NCBI GenBank assembly: GCA_949130495.1
Contig: OX422210.1
Location: 633,768,585-633,832,584 of the forward strand
From: Sambucus nigra
Taxonomy: Eukaryota > Streptophyta > Magnoliopsida > Dipsacales > Adoxaceae
DNA: 64,000 bases
Direction of reading: 5' to 3'
Under the pieces are notes generated by a model. The model did no database searches, had not been told where the DNA came from, and saw nothing but the letters and a program-made list of their open reading frames with translations. Below are positions 20,988 to 32,400 of this stretch, one piece after another. How positions within the stretch are numbered: the first letter of the stretch is position 1; the number at the start of each line of letters is the position of its first letter. The position numbers and the translations under genes were made by a program.

Positions 20988-21567
20988 TGTTGTGATCTAA
21001 AATAGCAATGATATGTGGACCAGTAACAACATGACACCTGTTATAGTGCTTAGTGGCCCATATGCTATAGTTTGACATAGTTGGATTTATTATCCCTTTA
21101 GGTCGGCAGGCTGTCCGACCACCTTCAGGAATGCAAACCATCAGTAAGGTGAACAAACACACATGGGAATTTCTACAATCACCCATGCACATGCACATGA
21201 AAAAATATAAAACTGTTATATATAGTGTGAAGGTGTAAATACCACATGTATAAAGGTATTTCACCTCTTATCCTTCCCATTATTATATATAGCTCATGAC
21301 ACCCCTCAGTTGGGGGACAATTGAAAACAGCTTACACCTAACCTTAAAGAGTTCTTGAGAGCTTGTATTCAAACCCTAATACTTAGTGGCATTATACCCA
21401 TGGATGTAGGCACCATATTGGGCTGAACCACTTAAAACTTTGTGTCTCTCATTATCTCGCATCTCTCTCTAGGTCATATCACCTTATATTTTATATGTGG
21501 TACATAACTATTTGTTTAATCAATTTAAGGCTAACTGTAATCCACATACCAATTTTAGACACCAACA
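20988..21567 (+). repeat. 5' LTR of Tat element 2 (580 bp)
   Basis: It starts TGTTGTGATCTAAAATAG and ends CCAATTTTAGACACCAACA, so its ends are imperfect inverted repeats. It is followed at once by the Tat primer site. A TATAAAGG at 21249 is the likely promoter. It is only distantly related to the Tat 3 and X LTRs, so it is a separate subfamily. Confidence 0.85.
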
Positions 21568-21589
21568 GATTGGCGTCGTCAGTGGGAAT
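21568..21589 (+). other. Primer binding site of Tat 2
   Basis: ATTGGCGTCGTCAGTGGGAA follows the LTR end. It matches the TTGGCGCCGTCTGTGGGAA type common in plant Tat elements with two changes. I do not assign the tRNA. Confidence 0.8.
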
Positions 21590-21666
21590 TGACAAGTCAT
21601 TGTTGTTTCCTACCTATTTTCAATCGAGAATTGACTCTTCAATCACTTGGCCACGAATACCAGAAG

Positions 21667-23340
21667 ATGGTAGACAATCTAGAAAGCATCCATGCCTTCA
21701 GTGATACCTTCATTCCCTTTGCCCCTCCTGGTATAGGGGATATCCAAGGAATTTTATTGAGCATAGCCAAAGGTCAAGCGGCTATGCAAGAGACTGTCAA
21801 AAAATTAACTAAAACGCTTCAAGCCGGGCTTATAGCAAGCCCCATCGCAAGAGGAAAAATGTTGTCTCCCTCCCCCTATGGGGACAAGCAACTCGAAATC
21901 CCAGCAAGGAAGCATAAGAGAAGCAGATCTAGGCATTCTAGATCAAATAACGACTGAACCTATCATCCCGGTGCTATCTTATTTCTAAGGTCCACTGACT
22001 ATTACATCGGGTATTTATTCTCTCAGAAAAGATCGGGCATACTAGAAAGGTTGAGCCGAGGCATAGTATTTTATCGTCTCGTTCCTCGAGCTATAAGGGG
22101 TCATAATCACAGATATCCCTCATATCTTCGAGAAGGATCTGTCAGGTCAAAAACCAACGTACGAGGATTAGTGTGTGTCGAGTAGACTTCCCATGAAGAG
22201 AGCTCATCACCAACCCATGTCCGAGCGACTAAGACTGTCTCAATCAAAGCCAACCCTGGTGATCATCCCTGAAAGGGACTATTAAAAGGTTGGAAGAACG
22301 CTTGGGATAAAATAGCTAAATCAAAGAATCCCTTGCATAGGAGTTTAGTGAAGGGATCACCCTTCATTCCTGTAATTATAAACTACCCTATACCTGCCAA
22401 GTTCACCCCACCTGTAGTAACCCCAAAATACAATGGCAAGACAGACCTTATACTTCTCATAGAACAATATCAAGCTACAATCGATTTCAATTTGGTCCTC
22501 GATATGATTCATTACATGGCATTCTCTAGCTTATTATCGGATCAGCCCAGATCTGGTACAATAACTTACCACGGGGCCAAATCTCTAGCTTTTAATAATT
22601 GGTTAATTTGTTCATCGGTAACTTCTGCTTTGGTCCCAAGCCTGTTAATAGGGTAGCTTATCTGCTAAGTGTTTTCCAAAGAGTCGGAGAAACCACTCGT
22701 GAGTATATCACTCGATTTAATAGCAAAAAATGGGAGGATGTTGATTATCAAGAGAAGAAATTGATAACTTCGTTGATGAGTGGTTTGCTCCCTGAGAAAC
22801 TATACTATGCTTTGGCTAAAGACACTCTAAAGACCATGACAAAATTACTAGTCAAAACAATCAAGAGTATGAATTTTGAGGAGGTCATGGCTGCCAAGAA
22901 ATCTCACGACCCTAAAGCCGACCATAGTAAGGGCTCCGAGAAGAAATAGCAGAAAGATAAGAAGGTGGACAAACCCAAGAGGTATGAAGAATATACTTCT
23001 CTCACTATTGGTGTACATCACATTCTGGGGGAAATTTAAGGAAACATGAACCTGAAAATGGCGTAAAAAGTTGAAATCTCCCCCAACCAAAGGGACAAAT
23101 CCTAGTATTATGAATTCCACAAAGACCACAAGCATAATACGGACAATTTTATAGCCCTGAAGAATGAGATAGAAATTCGAAGAGGAAAATTGACCAAGTT
23201 CCTTAATAGAAAGGGCGAAATAGATCCTTCAAAAGAATGAGATAGCCGGAGACGATCGAAATCCACATATAGAAGAGGGAAAGACAAGAAAAGGAGAAGG
23301 GATGATGATGTCAAAGATGACCCAGATTTGACGAGGTGAC
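21667..23340 (+). pseudogene. Tat 2 gag
   Basis: The likely start is the ATG at 21667 (MVDNLESIHAFSD), 100 bases after the LTR. The conserved core SLVKGSPFIPVIINYPIP, VVTPKYNGKTDLILLIEQY (22333-22656) and YITRFNSKKWEDVDYQEKK with LMSGLLPEKLYYALAKDT (22599-22949) follows in different frames. The zinc-knuckle position reads KYYEFHKDHKHNTDNF, so both Cys ligands are replaced. Stops after RSNND and SEKK and several shifts show it is dead. Confidence 0.8.
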
Positions 23341-23399
23341 CCAAAGATCCTGGAGGTAAAAATAATCTCTTTTGGCTATTATTTTATTACATGTGGTGA

Positions 23400-24180
23400 T
23401 ATTGGCGGCGGTGATGAAATAGCTGAGAGGAAAGCCTACCTTAATGACACCAAAGCATGCTTCTACATTCGGAAGATTGAATTGTCCGATGACATTAATA
23501 ACTTACCAATGAAAGTAAACAAGGATAGACTAATAATAGGGTTCTCCAAGGATGACCTATCAGGAGTACTCTACCCCCAAGATAATCTTTTGGTCATCAT
23601 AAATTGGTACACGAGGAAATAATAGCTAGAGTGTTGGTTTACAATGGGAGCTTGGATGACGTACTGCTTTACAATTACTTCAAGGGAGTAGGGCTATAGG
23701 ATAGCAAACTTGATCCCTATCACAAGCCCCTTATTGATTTCCCTGTGGAGAAGGTGTATCCCATAGGGACTGTCAACTTGGAAGTCATAATTGGTAATTG
23801 GTTGACCTGCAGGACTGAGAAGATCCATTTTTTATCCTTGATCAGAACGTCAGCTCATTATATAACATCATCCTAAGTAGGTTTAGCCTAAAAAAGTTTA
23901 AAGATGTTCCCTCAACTGTACACCAGTGCCTGAAGTTCCCTACACACTATGGGGTCGGCGTCGTTAAAGGAAACCTAGTAGAAGCCCCAGAATGATATTA
24001 CACGTTATTCGACCAAGAGGAACTAAAGAAACTCATCACCACCTATTAGATAAAGACCATAAACCCTTGTGAGTAAGCTGAATTAGTTAAGGGGAAAGTT
24101 GTAGGAGTAGTAGAGACCATAGTCCTGGATGAAGAACACCCAAAAAAGAAAACACAGATCGGCTCATCCCTAGACCTGAC
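23400..24180 (+). pseudogene. Tat 2 protease region
   Basis: The protease core reads RVLVYNGSLDDVLLYNYF near 23625-23685, where Tat 1 has MVDNDSSVDILFYDYF. The catalytic Asp is Tyr here. Later blocks (LIDFPVEKVYPIGTVNLEVI) match Tat 1, followed by stops. Confidence 0.75.
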
Positions 24181-24243
24181 CATCAGAAAAAAAATTAGTA
24201 GATTTACTCAAACAGAGGAAGAATGTGTTTTCTTTGAGTCAAT

Positions 24244-24410
24244 ATGCCAGGGATTGACCCAGAGTTCATGTGTAATGAGCTCAACATTGTCAAAAATGCA
24301 AAACCAATCAAACAGAAGCGACGTGTCTTCAGCCCTGAGAAGAAAATGGCAATACAGAAGAAGGGGAAAAGTTACAGAAGACAGATTTCATCGAAGACGT
24401 CAGATACCCT
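24244..24410 (+). pseudogene. Tat 2 reverse transcriptase, N-terminal piece before the copia insertion
   Basis: MPGIDPEFMCNELNIVKNAK and KQKRRVFSPEKKMAIQK are the usual entry to Ty3-type reverse transcriptase. A one-base shift follows, after which the other frame reads KLQKTDFIEDVRYP up to the copia insertion point at 24410. The domain resumes at 30786. Confidence 0.85.
24406..24410. repeat. Target-site duplication ACCCT (left)
   Basis: ACCCT at 24406-24410 matches ACCCT at 30786-30790 and bounds the copia element exactly. Confidence 0.95.
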
Positions 24411-25638
24411 TGATGGTCCCTTTTAATTTCTAATACGGAAAGTGTTTTAAGGATGGCAAAAACAAATTCTATTTTTGTGAAAAAACTTTTTCCAATTTTA
24501 TAATTCGCACCAAGTTGTGATCTAATTCTAACTTAACTAAATTTTATCTTGGTTAATACTAAACATCCATCTAGTGATTAAAGCTAGTAAAATAAAGTAA
24601 ATAATACTCACAACGTCGGATGTACAAGGAAAACAACAAACGGGAAAAACTTTGGACGGCCCATGCCAGACAATCACTATGAATATGGTTTTATAAAGAA
24701 AAACGGTAGTCTTACTCAACGACTCGATCCACCCACGAGACTTGACGCTCCTCTGATATTTAACCACTCCTCGCACAGTGCCCACGCAGAAAGTAACCTT
24801 CCTCCACGATGCTTGTCCACAACACATGCGTCCACATATGTCTCGGTGTCCATCGATATGTCTTATAAACGATGTTGAAATCGGACTCCACCGAATCTTC
24901 ACCGCAAAACCAGTAATTGTTTTTTAATTGAACCTTCTTCTTAGTGCAAATAAGATCACAGAACATATACCAATGATACTCGGATCTTTTAAAACTCAAA
25001 GGATGTTTTAAACTTAAAAAACCTTGGTAAACATATGTGCAGAAACTCTCTGGTTCGTATACTGTTTTTACAGAATGCACACTCTACGAAATTTGAAGGA
25101 AACACACCTATAAATATTTTTCTTAAGGTGGTGGTTCGTTCTAACGACTAGGATTATCGCGCGAACGAGATGACCTGTCGTTCGAACGACGTGGCATCTC
25201 GCTTGAAAGACAGAGTCTGTCGTTTGAACAACGCACGAGATTATAGTCCTAATTTAAACCAACTCTAATTCGTCTTTCTCAGATTAAAAGAACTCTAAAT
25301 AGTTTCAAACACTTAAAACATTTTAGAAAACATTTATTTAATAAAAATAACATCATTATGTTTATGAAAATTAATTCCGAGTCCCATTAATATTATGAAT
25401 TCATACCTGAGTGATCTCGAAATGCAATTAAACTTTGAAGACGAATAAACTTGCACCAATTAAACTTCGGCATAATTAATTCCTTGAAGCTTTGCCACAA
25501 CGTCTTCAATTAAACTTCGACAAGTCATAGTCTGTGTGGGATCGTGACACATAAAAATAGGCCTATGACTCAAACATGTTTTGTTCCGGGAATAGGTCAA
25601 AATTACATTAAGACTCAATTGGAAATGTTTTCCTTACA
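24411..25638 (-). repeat. 3' LTR of copia 1 (1228 bp)
   Basis: It matches 29532-30785 along its length. On the minus strand it follows the polypurine tract and starts TGTAAGGAAAACATTTCC. A run of TCGTTCGAACGAC-type palindromes lies at 25130-25255. Confidence 0.9.
25130..25255. repeat. Palindrome cluster in copia 1 3' LTR
   Basis: It contains CGCGCGAACGAG, TGTCGTTCGAACGACG, GTCGTTTGAACAACG and related degenerate units. The counterpart in the other LTR is at 30245-30390. Confidence 0.75.
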
Positions 25639-25651
25639 AATCTCCTCCTTT
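25639..25651 (-). other. Polypurine tract of copia 1
   Basis: On the minus strand TTCAAAGGAGGAGATT leads straight into the LTR start TGTAAGG. Confidence 0.8.
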
Positions 25652-27617
25652 GAATATTCCGGGACAAAACCAACAGTGAAATGCCTAAGTTGGGCCGTCA
25701 AGCCGTATGACGCTTAAATCCCATCCCATAAACCCAAAATAAAAAATTACAGGACAAGACTAGTACAATGTGGTCCGGAAAGCATGAACTGTCTGTGAAT
25801 TTCTGAATGTGATGTAGACTTGAAATCTCCAATCTCTTTAATCATACCTATACACATGAGACAAACAAATACCCAGTGAAATATGGAGGAACAAATGATA
25901 AAACCAATATGTAAAATTAAATCCAAATCATTTGTTAAGTGAGTAAATCATGATACCAAGTTAAGTGAGCATGATACCAATTTGTATATAATTATGAAAC
26001 TCACAAATACTCCCCTTACATCACAGACATCTCTCCCCCTTTTTATCTCGAATAGACAATCCAGTGAAAAGATAAACTACCCAGCATGAGATATACCAAT
26101 ATGTAGCGTATCTAGGTAAACAAGGACAACCAGCTAATTACGATGAACAATATCACATTCGTAGATAGCAAACAAACAATCACACAAATGAATTAATCAA
26201 TCTACGCATGTGTAACTAAACAAATCAATGCAACAAAATATGTGGATTATTAATGTAAACTACATAAACAATCAGTTCAGAAGCAACCCAATATCAAAAT
26301 GTGAACAATATGCAGCAGGGTACAGAAACAAAATAACAAGAAAACTAAATAGGTCGCTCAAACAAAATTCCTTTACGCTCGAACGATAAGGCTTGTCGTT
26401 AGAACGATAGTTTCGCGCAACACACATAGGTCGCTCGAACGAAATCAGATCTCGCTCGAACGAGAAAATGAAACTTTCCCAAAATGCCCAGAAAATCAAA
26501 TAATTTTGACCAGTGAAAAAATTTCCATAAAAAAAATACCAAGAAGGGCCTAACAGATCCAAAACAGCGCCTTTTCAGTAGCTAGAACAGAAAACTCAAC
26601 CAAAAAAAATTACATGCTAACATAGTATCAATGTGCTCAAACAGGAACATGGAATGTATGGTATGGACGTGAACTACAACAAATGAATCACAATTCCAAC
26701 ACATCAAAACGATCAAGAAACTCTAATTGATAGCGATAAATCATCAAACTTTATTTTAGCCATATGTGACAATTAAAGTGTGAGCTTAATGAACTAAATA
26801 GTCAAACATGCACACAAATCTGGAATGTTGACGATTCTACAAACAATATCATCATGACACGATTTTTTAACGATAGGATTTCTAGTGAAAACCCGTTTAA
26901 TTTATCCATCCAAAATCCCTCAAATATATCTTATTATCTTTAGAATGAACATAAACTACTTTTACCCAATTTTGGCATATGAATATTTTTATTGCCTTTT
27001 AATTTTTTCGAGATCTTTTAAATGTTGGCTTTCACGATGAGTATATTTTACACTCTCGCAACCCTTTTCCATGAACACTCATCAATTTTTCACTATTAAT
27101 CCTCACGGCAAACGATTCTTATATGCACACCTCCTCCTTATGTCTACTTATGCATAGATGAAAAAATTGAGATAAAAACGTCTCACCAAACTTAAATATG
27201 CAAGAGATGTCAAACATCCATATAAACTCGTGCATGTGTGCAAAGATGGCATATATACAAAATCGAATTAAAATGCATATCAACTTCGAAACATTCCCAT
27301 AATACAATGGTTAAGATCATTCTAAGTATCAATAATTATGACCAAATGTCCTAGCCACATGGATAATGAAAGGAAGGGGGTCCAAGCACACCAATATGCC
27401 ACATCAAGCATGTAAACTCAAAAACAAAAATCGAAAAATCTTTTTGGTTTTCAACATATTTTGACTCAAAAAAATGCAAAATATTTTCGTATTTTCTCAA
27501 AATTGTTCAAAAACAAAATCTTTTTGTATTTTTCAAATAAGACTCAATAAATGAAAATATAATACAAAATGATACACATGGTAACACACTCAACCTTTAG
27601 ATTTATCATGGTAAGAA
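25652..27617. other. Non-coding spacer of copia 1 where pol would lie
   Basis: AT-rich, with no reading frame resembling pol on either strand. It includes a further palindromic segment with GCTCGAACGA units (26351-26466), which resembles the clusters in the two LTRs. Confidence 0.7.
26351..26466. repeat. GCTCGAACGA-type units inside copia 1
   Basis: GGTCGCTCAAACAAAAT, ACGCTCGAACGATAAG, TGTCGTTAGAACGATAG, GGTCGCTCGAACGAAATC and CTCGCTCGAACGAG occur in series. They match the LTR palindrome units and could derive from them. Confidence 0.7.
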
Positions 27618-29460
27618 TCAAGTGCAACCAAATGAGAACCATGAAGTTTTAGTCCTGAAGCCTGTCCGATTTCCTAACCCAAGTAGGTGTGACATAACGG
27701 GTGGGGGTTTGGGGAACCGACACAACTTTATTCCTAAACTTCCTAGGAGCATTCCTAAGGTCATATCAAAAATGTCTAAGGTAACCTTTCCTATCGCAAT
27801 GTGTGCAAGTATAAAGACGGCGGGAATGATTACCAAAATATCAACCTCTCCTCACGTTCCTAGTGGGCTCTCTTACACGGTTGGTATTGGCTTTGAGAAT
27901 GGGAACACTATCATCGTAGCCTATACCACACCCATCACTTTGGACTTGGACGGTGCCAAACATCCTATCCAACTTCTCCGACCTAGATTACAAGTTAAAC
28001 TTAACCTTACTCGAGTGTTTCAACTTTTCTTCCAACCCATGAATTCTAGACTCAAGCATACGCCTAGGCTCCTCAAACTCTAGCAACTCCTTTTTCAAAG
28101 TTTCCATCAAACCACGAAGACTATCTCTCTCTTTTTCAACGTACTCTAGATTCTCCCTAAGCTTTTCTACCGTGCCCTAAGATCCTCAATCAAAGCATCG
28201 TTATTTTCTATGGCATGCTCATTTAACCTAGCTTGCAATTTAGAGTCAGCCTTTTTCACTTTCACCGCTTCGGCATACAACTCATTAAATACAACTTGCA
28301 ATTCTTTCGCATCAAGCTCCTCTTGTTCACTTAATTCAACCTCACTCACTTGGGATTCAACGTCCTCGAAAGTGTCATGCACATGAGAATCTTTGTGGGA
28401 AGATTTATCGTCGTTGCTCACATGACAAGCCAAGAAAGCAACAAACTTGCTCTCATTGGGGGAACTCTCTCCCTCCTTCGTATCACTATCGCTTAAGGTG
28501 GCATTATAAGCTATCAGTTTCTTGCCCTCTTTCTTAAGTCTAGTGGGACACTCGATAACTTTGTGACCATACCCCTTGCACCCAAAACACCTATCCGACT
28601 TAACCCATTTAAGTTTCTCACTTTTATCTTTAGGGGTGGATTCAACCTTGTTGTTCTTGAATTTCTCAAACTTTTTGGCGTCTTTCGATTGCTTTTGAAA
28701 CTTAAGAAATTTTTTGAATTTTTTTGCCAACAAGGTGACATCCTCAAAATCGGAATCGGAATCATCATCCGAAACTTTAGTTTCCTCCTTCCGGGCTTTC
28801 AAAGCAATGCCCTTTTCTTTATTTGGCACTTTCTTGGAGGTAAACATATCGAGTATATAGGTTCATAAGTCACCTACAATCTCTTCAAGTTTCGTCAAAT
28901 CAAGCATTCCTAAGGAGTTTAAAACAGTCACTTTTGCATCAAACCTACTCGGCAAAGATCTCAAAATTTTCTTTATGACACGGTTGTCGAGAATCCTCTC
29001 ACCTAAGTTAAACGATGAGTTGACAATATTAGACAACCTAGCGTAAAACTCATCAAACAACTCACTATCTAACATTTTAATTGTTTCAAACTGTGTGGTG
29101 AGGTTTTGTAACTTAGACGCCCTAACCGTGATAGTGCCCTCGTGAGTAAGTGTAAGTGTATTCCAAGCCTATTTTGAAATTTCATAAGTCATAATTAGAT
29201 TATACTCTTCCGGTGTGACATGTGAGGAAATTACGTGCAGACCTTTAGTGTTGTACAGTGCAAGCCTATGTTCAGCATTAGTCCATGACTCATCGAGTTT
29301 CAAACTAGTGACCTCACCCTCTCGTGTGACTGGTGGTGTCCAACCCTTTTCAATAGCTAACCAAACACGCTCATCAACAGATTTTAAAGCACTTCTCAAT
29401 CGCATTTTCCAATAAGCATAATTTGTGCCATAAAAAATAGGAGCAGAAAACTTTCAAAAC
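27618..29460 (-). pseudogene. Copia 1 gag (SIRE-like), broken
   Basis: On the minus strand it begins FSAPIFYGTNYAYWKMRLR near 29450, then ERVWLAIEKGWTPP and an LTLTHEGT segment (the usual copia gag N-domain). Next is FDEFYARLSNIVNSSFNLGE with ILRSLPSRFDAKVT (28863-29075). A CCHC knuckle RCFGCKGYGHKVIECP follows (28167-28847), then a coiled-coil stretch, and a second knuckle-like CTHCDRKGYLRHFC near 27770-27815 in which His is Tyr. Stops occur after YEISK and VGDL, with frameshifts later. The end reaches a WVRKSD motif near 27650, where pol would start. Confidence 0.85.
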
Positions 29461-29516
29461 CACCAAAATTCATCTAAAAAATACAAGGGATCAAACACAA
29501 TAAAAATATGTTTCTA

Positions 29517-29528
29517 GCTATGATACCA
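29517..29528 (-). other. Primer binding site of copia 1 (tRNA-iMet type)
   Basis: On the minus strand TGGTATCATAGC lies three bases after the LTR end. It matches TGGTATCAGAGC, the complement of initiator tRNA-Met used by most plant copia elements, with one change. Confidence 0.9.
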
Positions 29529-29531
29529 ATT

Positions 29532-30785
29532 TGATGGTCCCTTTTAATTTCTAATGCGTAAAGTGTTTTAAGGATGACAAAAACAAACTCTATTTTTGTG
29601 AAAAACATTTTTCCAATTTTATAATTCACACCAAGTTGTGAACCAATTCTAACTTAACCAAATTTTATCTTTATTAATCCTAAACATCCATCTAGTGATT
29701 AAAGAAAGTAAAATAAAGAAAAGAATACGCACAACGTCGGATGTACGAGGAAAACCACAAACGGGGAAAACCTCGAATGGCCCAAGCCTGACTATCACTA
29801 TGAATATGGTTTTACAAAGACAGACAGTAGTCTTACTCAACGACTCGATACACCCACGAGACTTGATGCTCCTCTGATCTTCAACCACTCCTCTCACATT
29901 GCCCACGCAGAAAGTAACCCTCTTCCATAATGCCTATCTACAACACATGCGTCCATGTATGTCTCGGTGTCCACCGATATGGCTTGTAACATCTACGATG
30001 TTGAAATCGAACTCCACTGAATCTTCACCGTAAAATCAGAATTTGTTCTTTAATTGAGCCTTCTTCTTAATGCAAACAAGATCACAGAACATATACCAAT
30101 GATACTCGGATATTTTGAAACTCAAAGGATGTCTTGAACTTAAAAAATCTTTGTGAACATGTGTGCAGAAACTCTCTGGTTCGTTTACTATTTTTGCAGA
30201 ATGCACACTCTACAAAATCTGAAGGAAACACGACTATAAATATTTTCTTAAGGCGGTGGTTCGTTCGAACAACTAGGCTTGTCACGCGAACGAGATGACC
30301 CGTCGTTTGAACGACGTGGCATCTCGCTTGAACGGCATAGTATGTCGTTTAAACGATACAGTCTGTCGTTTGAATGACGCGCGAGATTAGAGTCCTAATT
30401 TAAACCAACTATAATTCGTCCTTCTCAGATTAAAATGAACTCTAAACAGTTTCAAACACTCAAAACATTTCAGAAAACATTTATTTAGTAAAAATAACAT
30501 CCCTATCTTTATGAAAATTAATTTCGAGTCCCATTAATATTATGCATTCATACCTGAGTGATCTCGGAATGCAATTAAACTTTAAAGAGGGATAAACTTG
30601 CACCAATTAAACTTCTTCATAATTAATTCCTTGAATCTTTGCCGCAACGTCTTCAATTAAACTTCGACATATCATAGTCAATGTGGGATCGTGACACATA
30701 AAAATAGACTAATGACTCAAACGTGTTTTGATCTGGGAATAAGTCAAAACTACATTAAGACTCAATTGGAAATTTTAACCTTACA
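29532..30785 (-). repeat. 5' LTR of copia 1 (1254 bp)
   Basis: Partner of 24411-25638. On the minus strand it starts TGTAAGGTTAAAATTTCC and ends GGGACCATCA. Palindromes of the TCGTTTGAACGACG type lie at 30245-30390. Confidence 0.9.
30245..30390. repeat. Palindrome cluster in copia 1 5' LTR
   Basis: GGTTCGTTCGAACAAC, CACGCGAACGAG, CGTCGTTTGAACGACG, TGTCGTTTAAACGATA and TGTCGTTTGAATGACG occur in a row. One more unit is present than in the other LTR. Confidence 0.75.
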
Positions 30786-31340
30786 ACCCTGAGTGGATGA
30801 CCAATGTAGTTATGGTTAGAAAGAAGAACAATAAGTGGCGAATGTGTGTCAATTTCATGGATTTGAATAAGGATTGCCCGAAAGACCATTATATATTGCC
30901 AAGTGTTAATCAATTGGTTAATGCAACTGCTAGGCATGAACTACTCATTTCCATGGATGTGTATTCTGGTTATAACCAAATTAAGATAAATCCATAAGAT
31001 AAGGAAAAACCCCATTCATCATTAGTCGAGGTACCTACTGTTACACCGTTATACCTTTTGGGCTCAAAAAAGCTGGAGCAACATACCAAAGGTTAGTAAA
31101 TAAGGATTTCGAAGAACAGGTCGAAAAAATATGGAAGTATATGTGGATGACATGATCATAAAGAGCAAAAGAGCCGCCGATCACATTAGAGATCAAGGGC
31201 AGACCTTCGACCAGCTGGAGAAACACAATATGAAACTTAACCCCGCTAAATGTGTGTTCAGTGCATATGAAGGAATGTTCCTCAGCTTAATAGTAAATTA
31301 AATAGGTATTGAGGCTAACCTGAATAAATTCAAGCACTGA
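30786..31340 (+). pseudogene. Tat 2 reverse transcriptase, main part after the copia insertion
   Basis: It resumes at EWMTNVVMVRKKNNKWRM, then MDLNKDCPKDHYILPSVNQL and ISMDVYSGYNQIKI (30797-30997). After a stop it continues in other frames to the catalytic EVYVDDMIIKSK near 31135-31170, which is intact. A stop and shifts make the domain non-functional. Confidence 0.85.
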
Positions 31341-31479
31341 TCAACATTTAGTCTCTCATAGACAAGAAGGAGGTACAACAGCTGACTGTTAGGGTAGCAA
31401 CACTCAATAGATTTATCTCATGAGCCACCAATAGGTGCCTTCCTTTCTTCAAGGTGCTAAGAAAGACTTTTTAATAGAA

Positions 31480-32400
31480 TGAAGAATGTGAAAATTCCTT
31501 CTTGGAGTTAAGAATATACGTAGGATCTCCGCCCTTGCACTTGAGACCAATCTTAGGGGAAAAGCTCTACTTATGCCTAGCCGTATCTGATTCTCCCGTT
31601 AGCTCGACACTGATCCGATTAGAAAATGGTGTGCAGAAACCAATTTACTACACAAGAAAAGCTTACCGAGGTGCCGAAATTCGCTACCCGCGAGTGGAGA
31701 AATTAGCTCTAACCCTAATTGAAGCCTCCCGAAGAATGAAGACAAAATTGCCCCTATGCCAAGCCATTAATAAACCTAAGAAGTCGGGAAGGTTAATGGC
31801 TTGGACTATGGAGTTAGGAGAGTATGATATACAGTATGAACCCAACCGAGTAAACTTCTTCGAAAAAGATCTCGAGAGTTCAACCTACCGAGTAGACTTC
31901 TCCGAAAGATAGCTTAATGATTGGCATCGTCGACCAGGTGGAAAATATGCTAGAGACATCGACTAAGCGAGAGGCAACTGCCTGCTACCTAGAACAAAGT
32001 CAAAAGGTGTTCAATTATGGGATTATGGCTAAAGTAGATTTCAAGGAATAACCTCCCATTTGGAAGATGTATATAGATGGATCGTCATGTGCCTCTAGGC
32101 ACTAAATGGCATAAATGTTGAATATGCCCTCAGGTCCTTATTCAAGGCCTTTAATAATGAGGCAGAGTACGAAGCACTAATAACTAGGTTTGAATTAGCA
32201 ATCTTTCAGGGTGCAGAGAAAATATAGGCGCACAACGATTCCTAATTGATTGCAAACCAAGTATTGGGTGTCTATGGAGTCAAAGGAAAGTTCATAAAAA
32301 AGTACTTCGCCAAAGTCCAAGATAGGATATCCTATTTCTAGCAGTCAAAATAATCAGAATTTAGAGGATTGATAATGCCCGATCAAACACACTTGCTCGG
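31480..32400 (+). pseudogene. Tat 2 RNase H region
   Basis: Open blocks include YLCLAVSDSPVSSTLIR and RYPRVEKLALTLIEASRRM (31502-31912), then WTMELGEYDIQYEPN, the bridge typical of Tat elements. AEYEALITRFELAIF lies near 32160-32205. Stops separate the blocks. Confidence 0.75.

Larger units (their letters stand above)
24411..30785 (-). mobile_element. Complete but gag-only Ty1/copia element (SIRE-like), 6375 bp
   Basis: Two LTRs (24411-25638 and 29532-30785) begin TGATGGTCCC and end CCTTACA in plus coordinates. A perfect 5-bp duplication flanks them. On the minus strand the order is 5' LTR, tRNA-Met primer site (29517-29528), gag (27618-29460), a 1.98-kb non-coding spacer, polypurine tract, and 3' LTR. 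No protease, integrase, reverse transcriptase or RNase H is visible. It could therefore only have moved with proteins from another copy, or lost pol before or after insertion. The two LTRs differ at about 13 of the first 160 bases by eye, so it is not young. Confidence 0.9.

Noticed and set aside
27622..28083. 153-codon plus-strand frame that looks like a protein
   Set aside because: It lies opposite the copia 1 gag C-terminal part, where the minus strand shows a zinc-knuckle-like CTHCDRKGYLRHFC and the WVRKSD end motif. The plus frame is a shadow.
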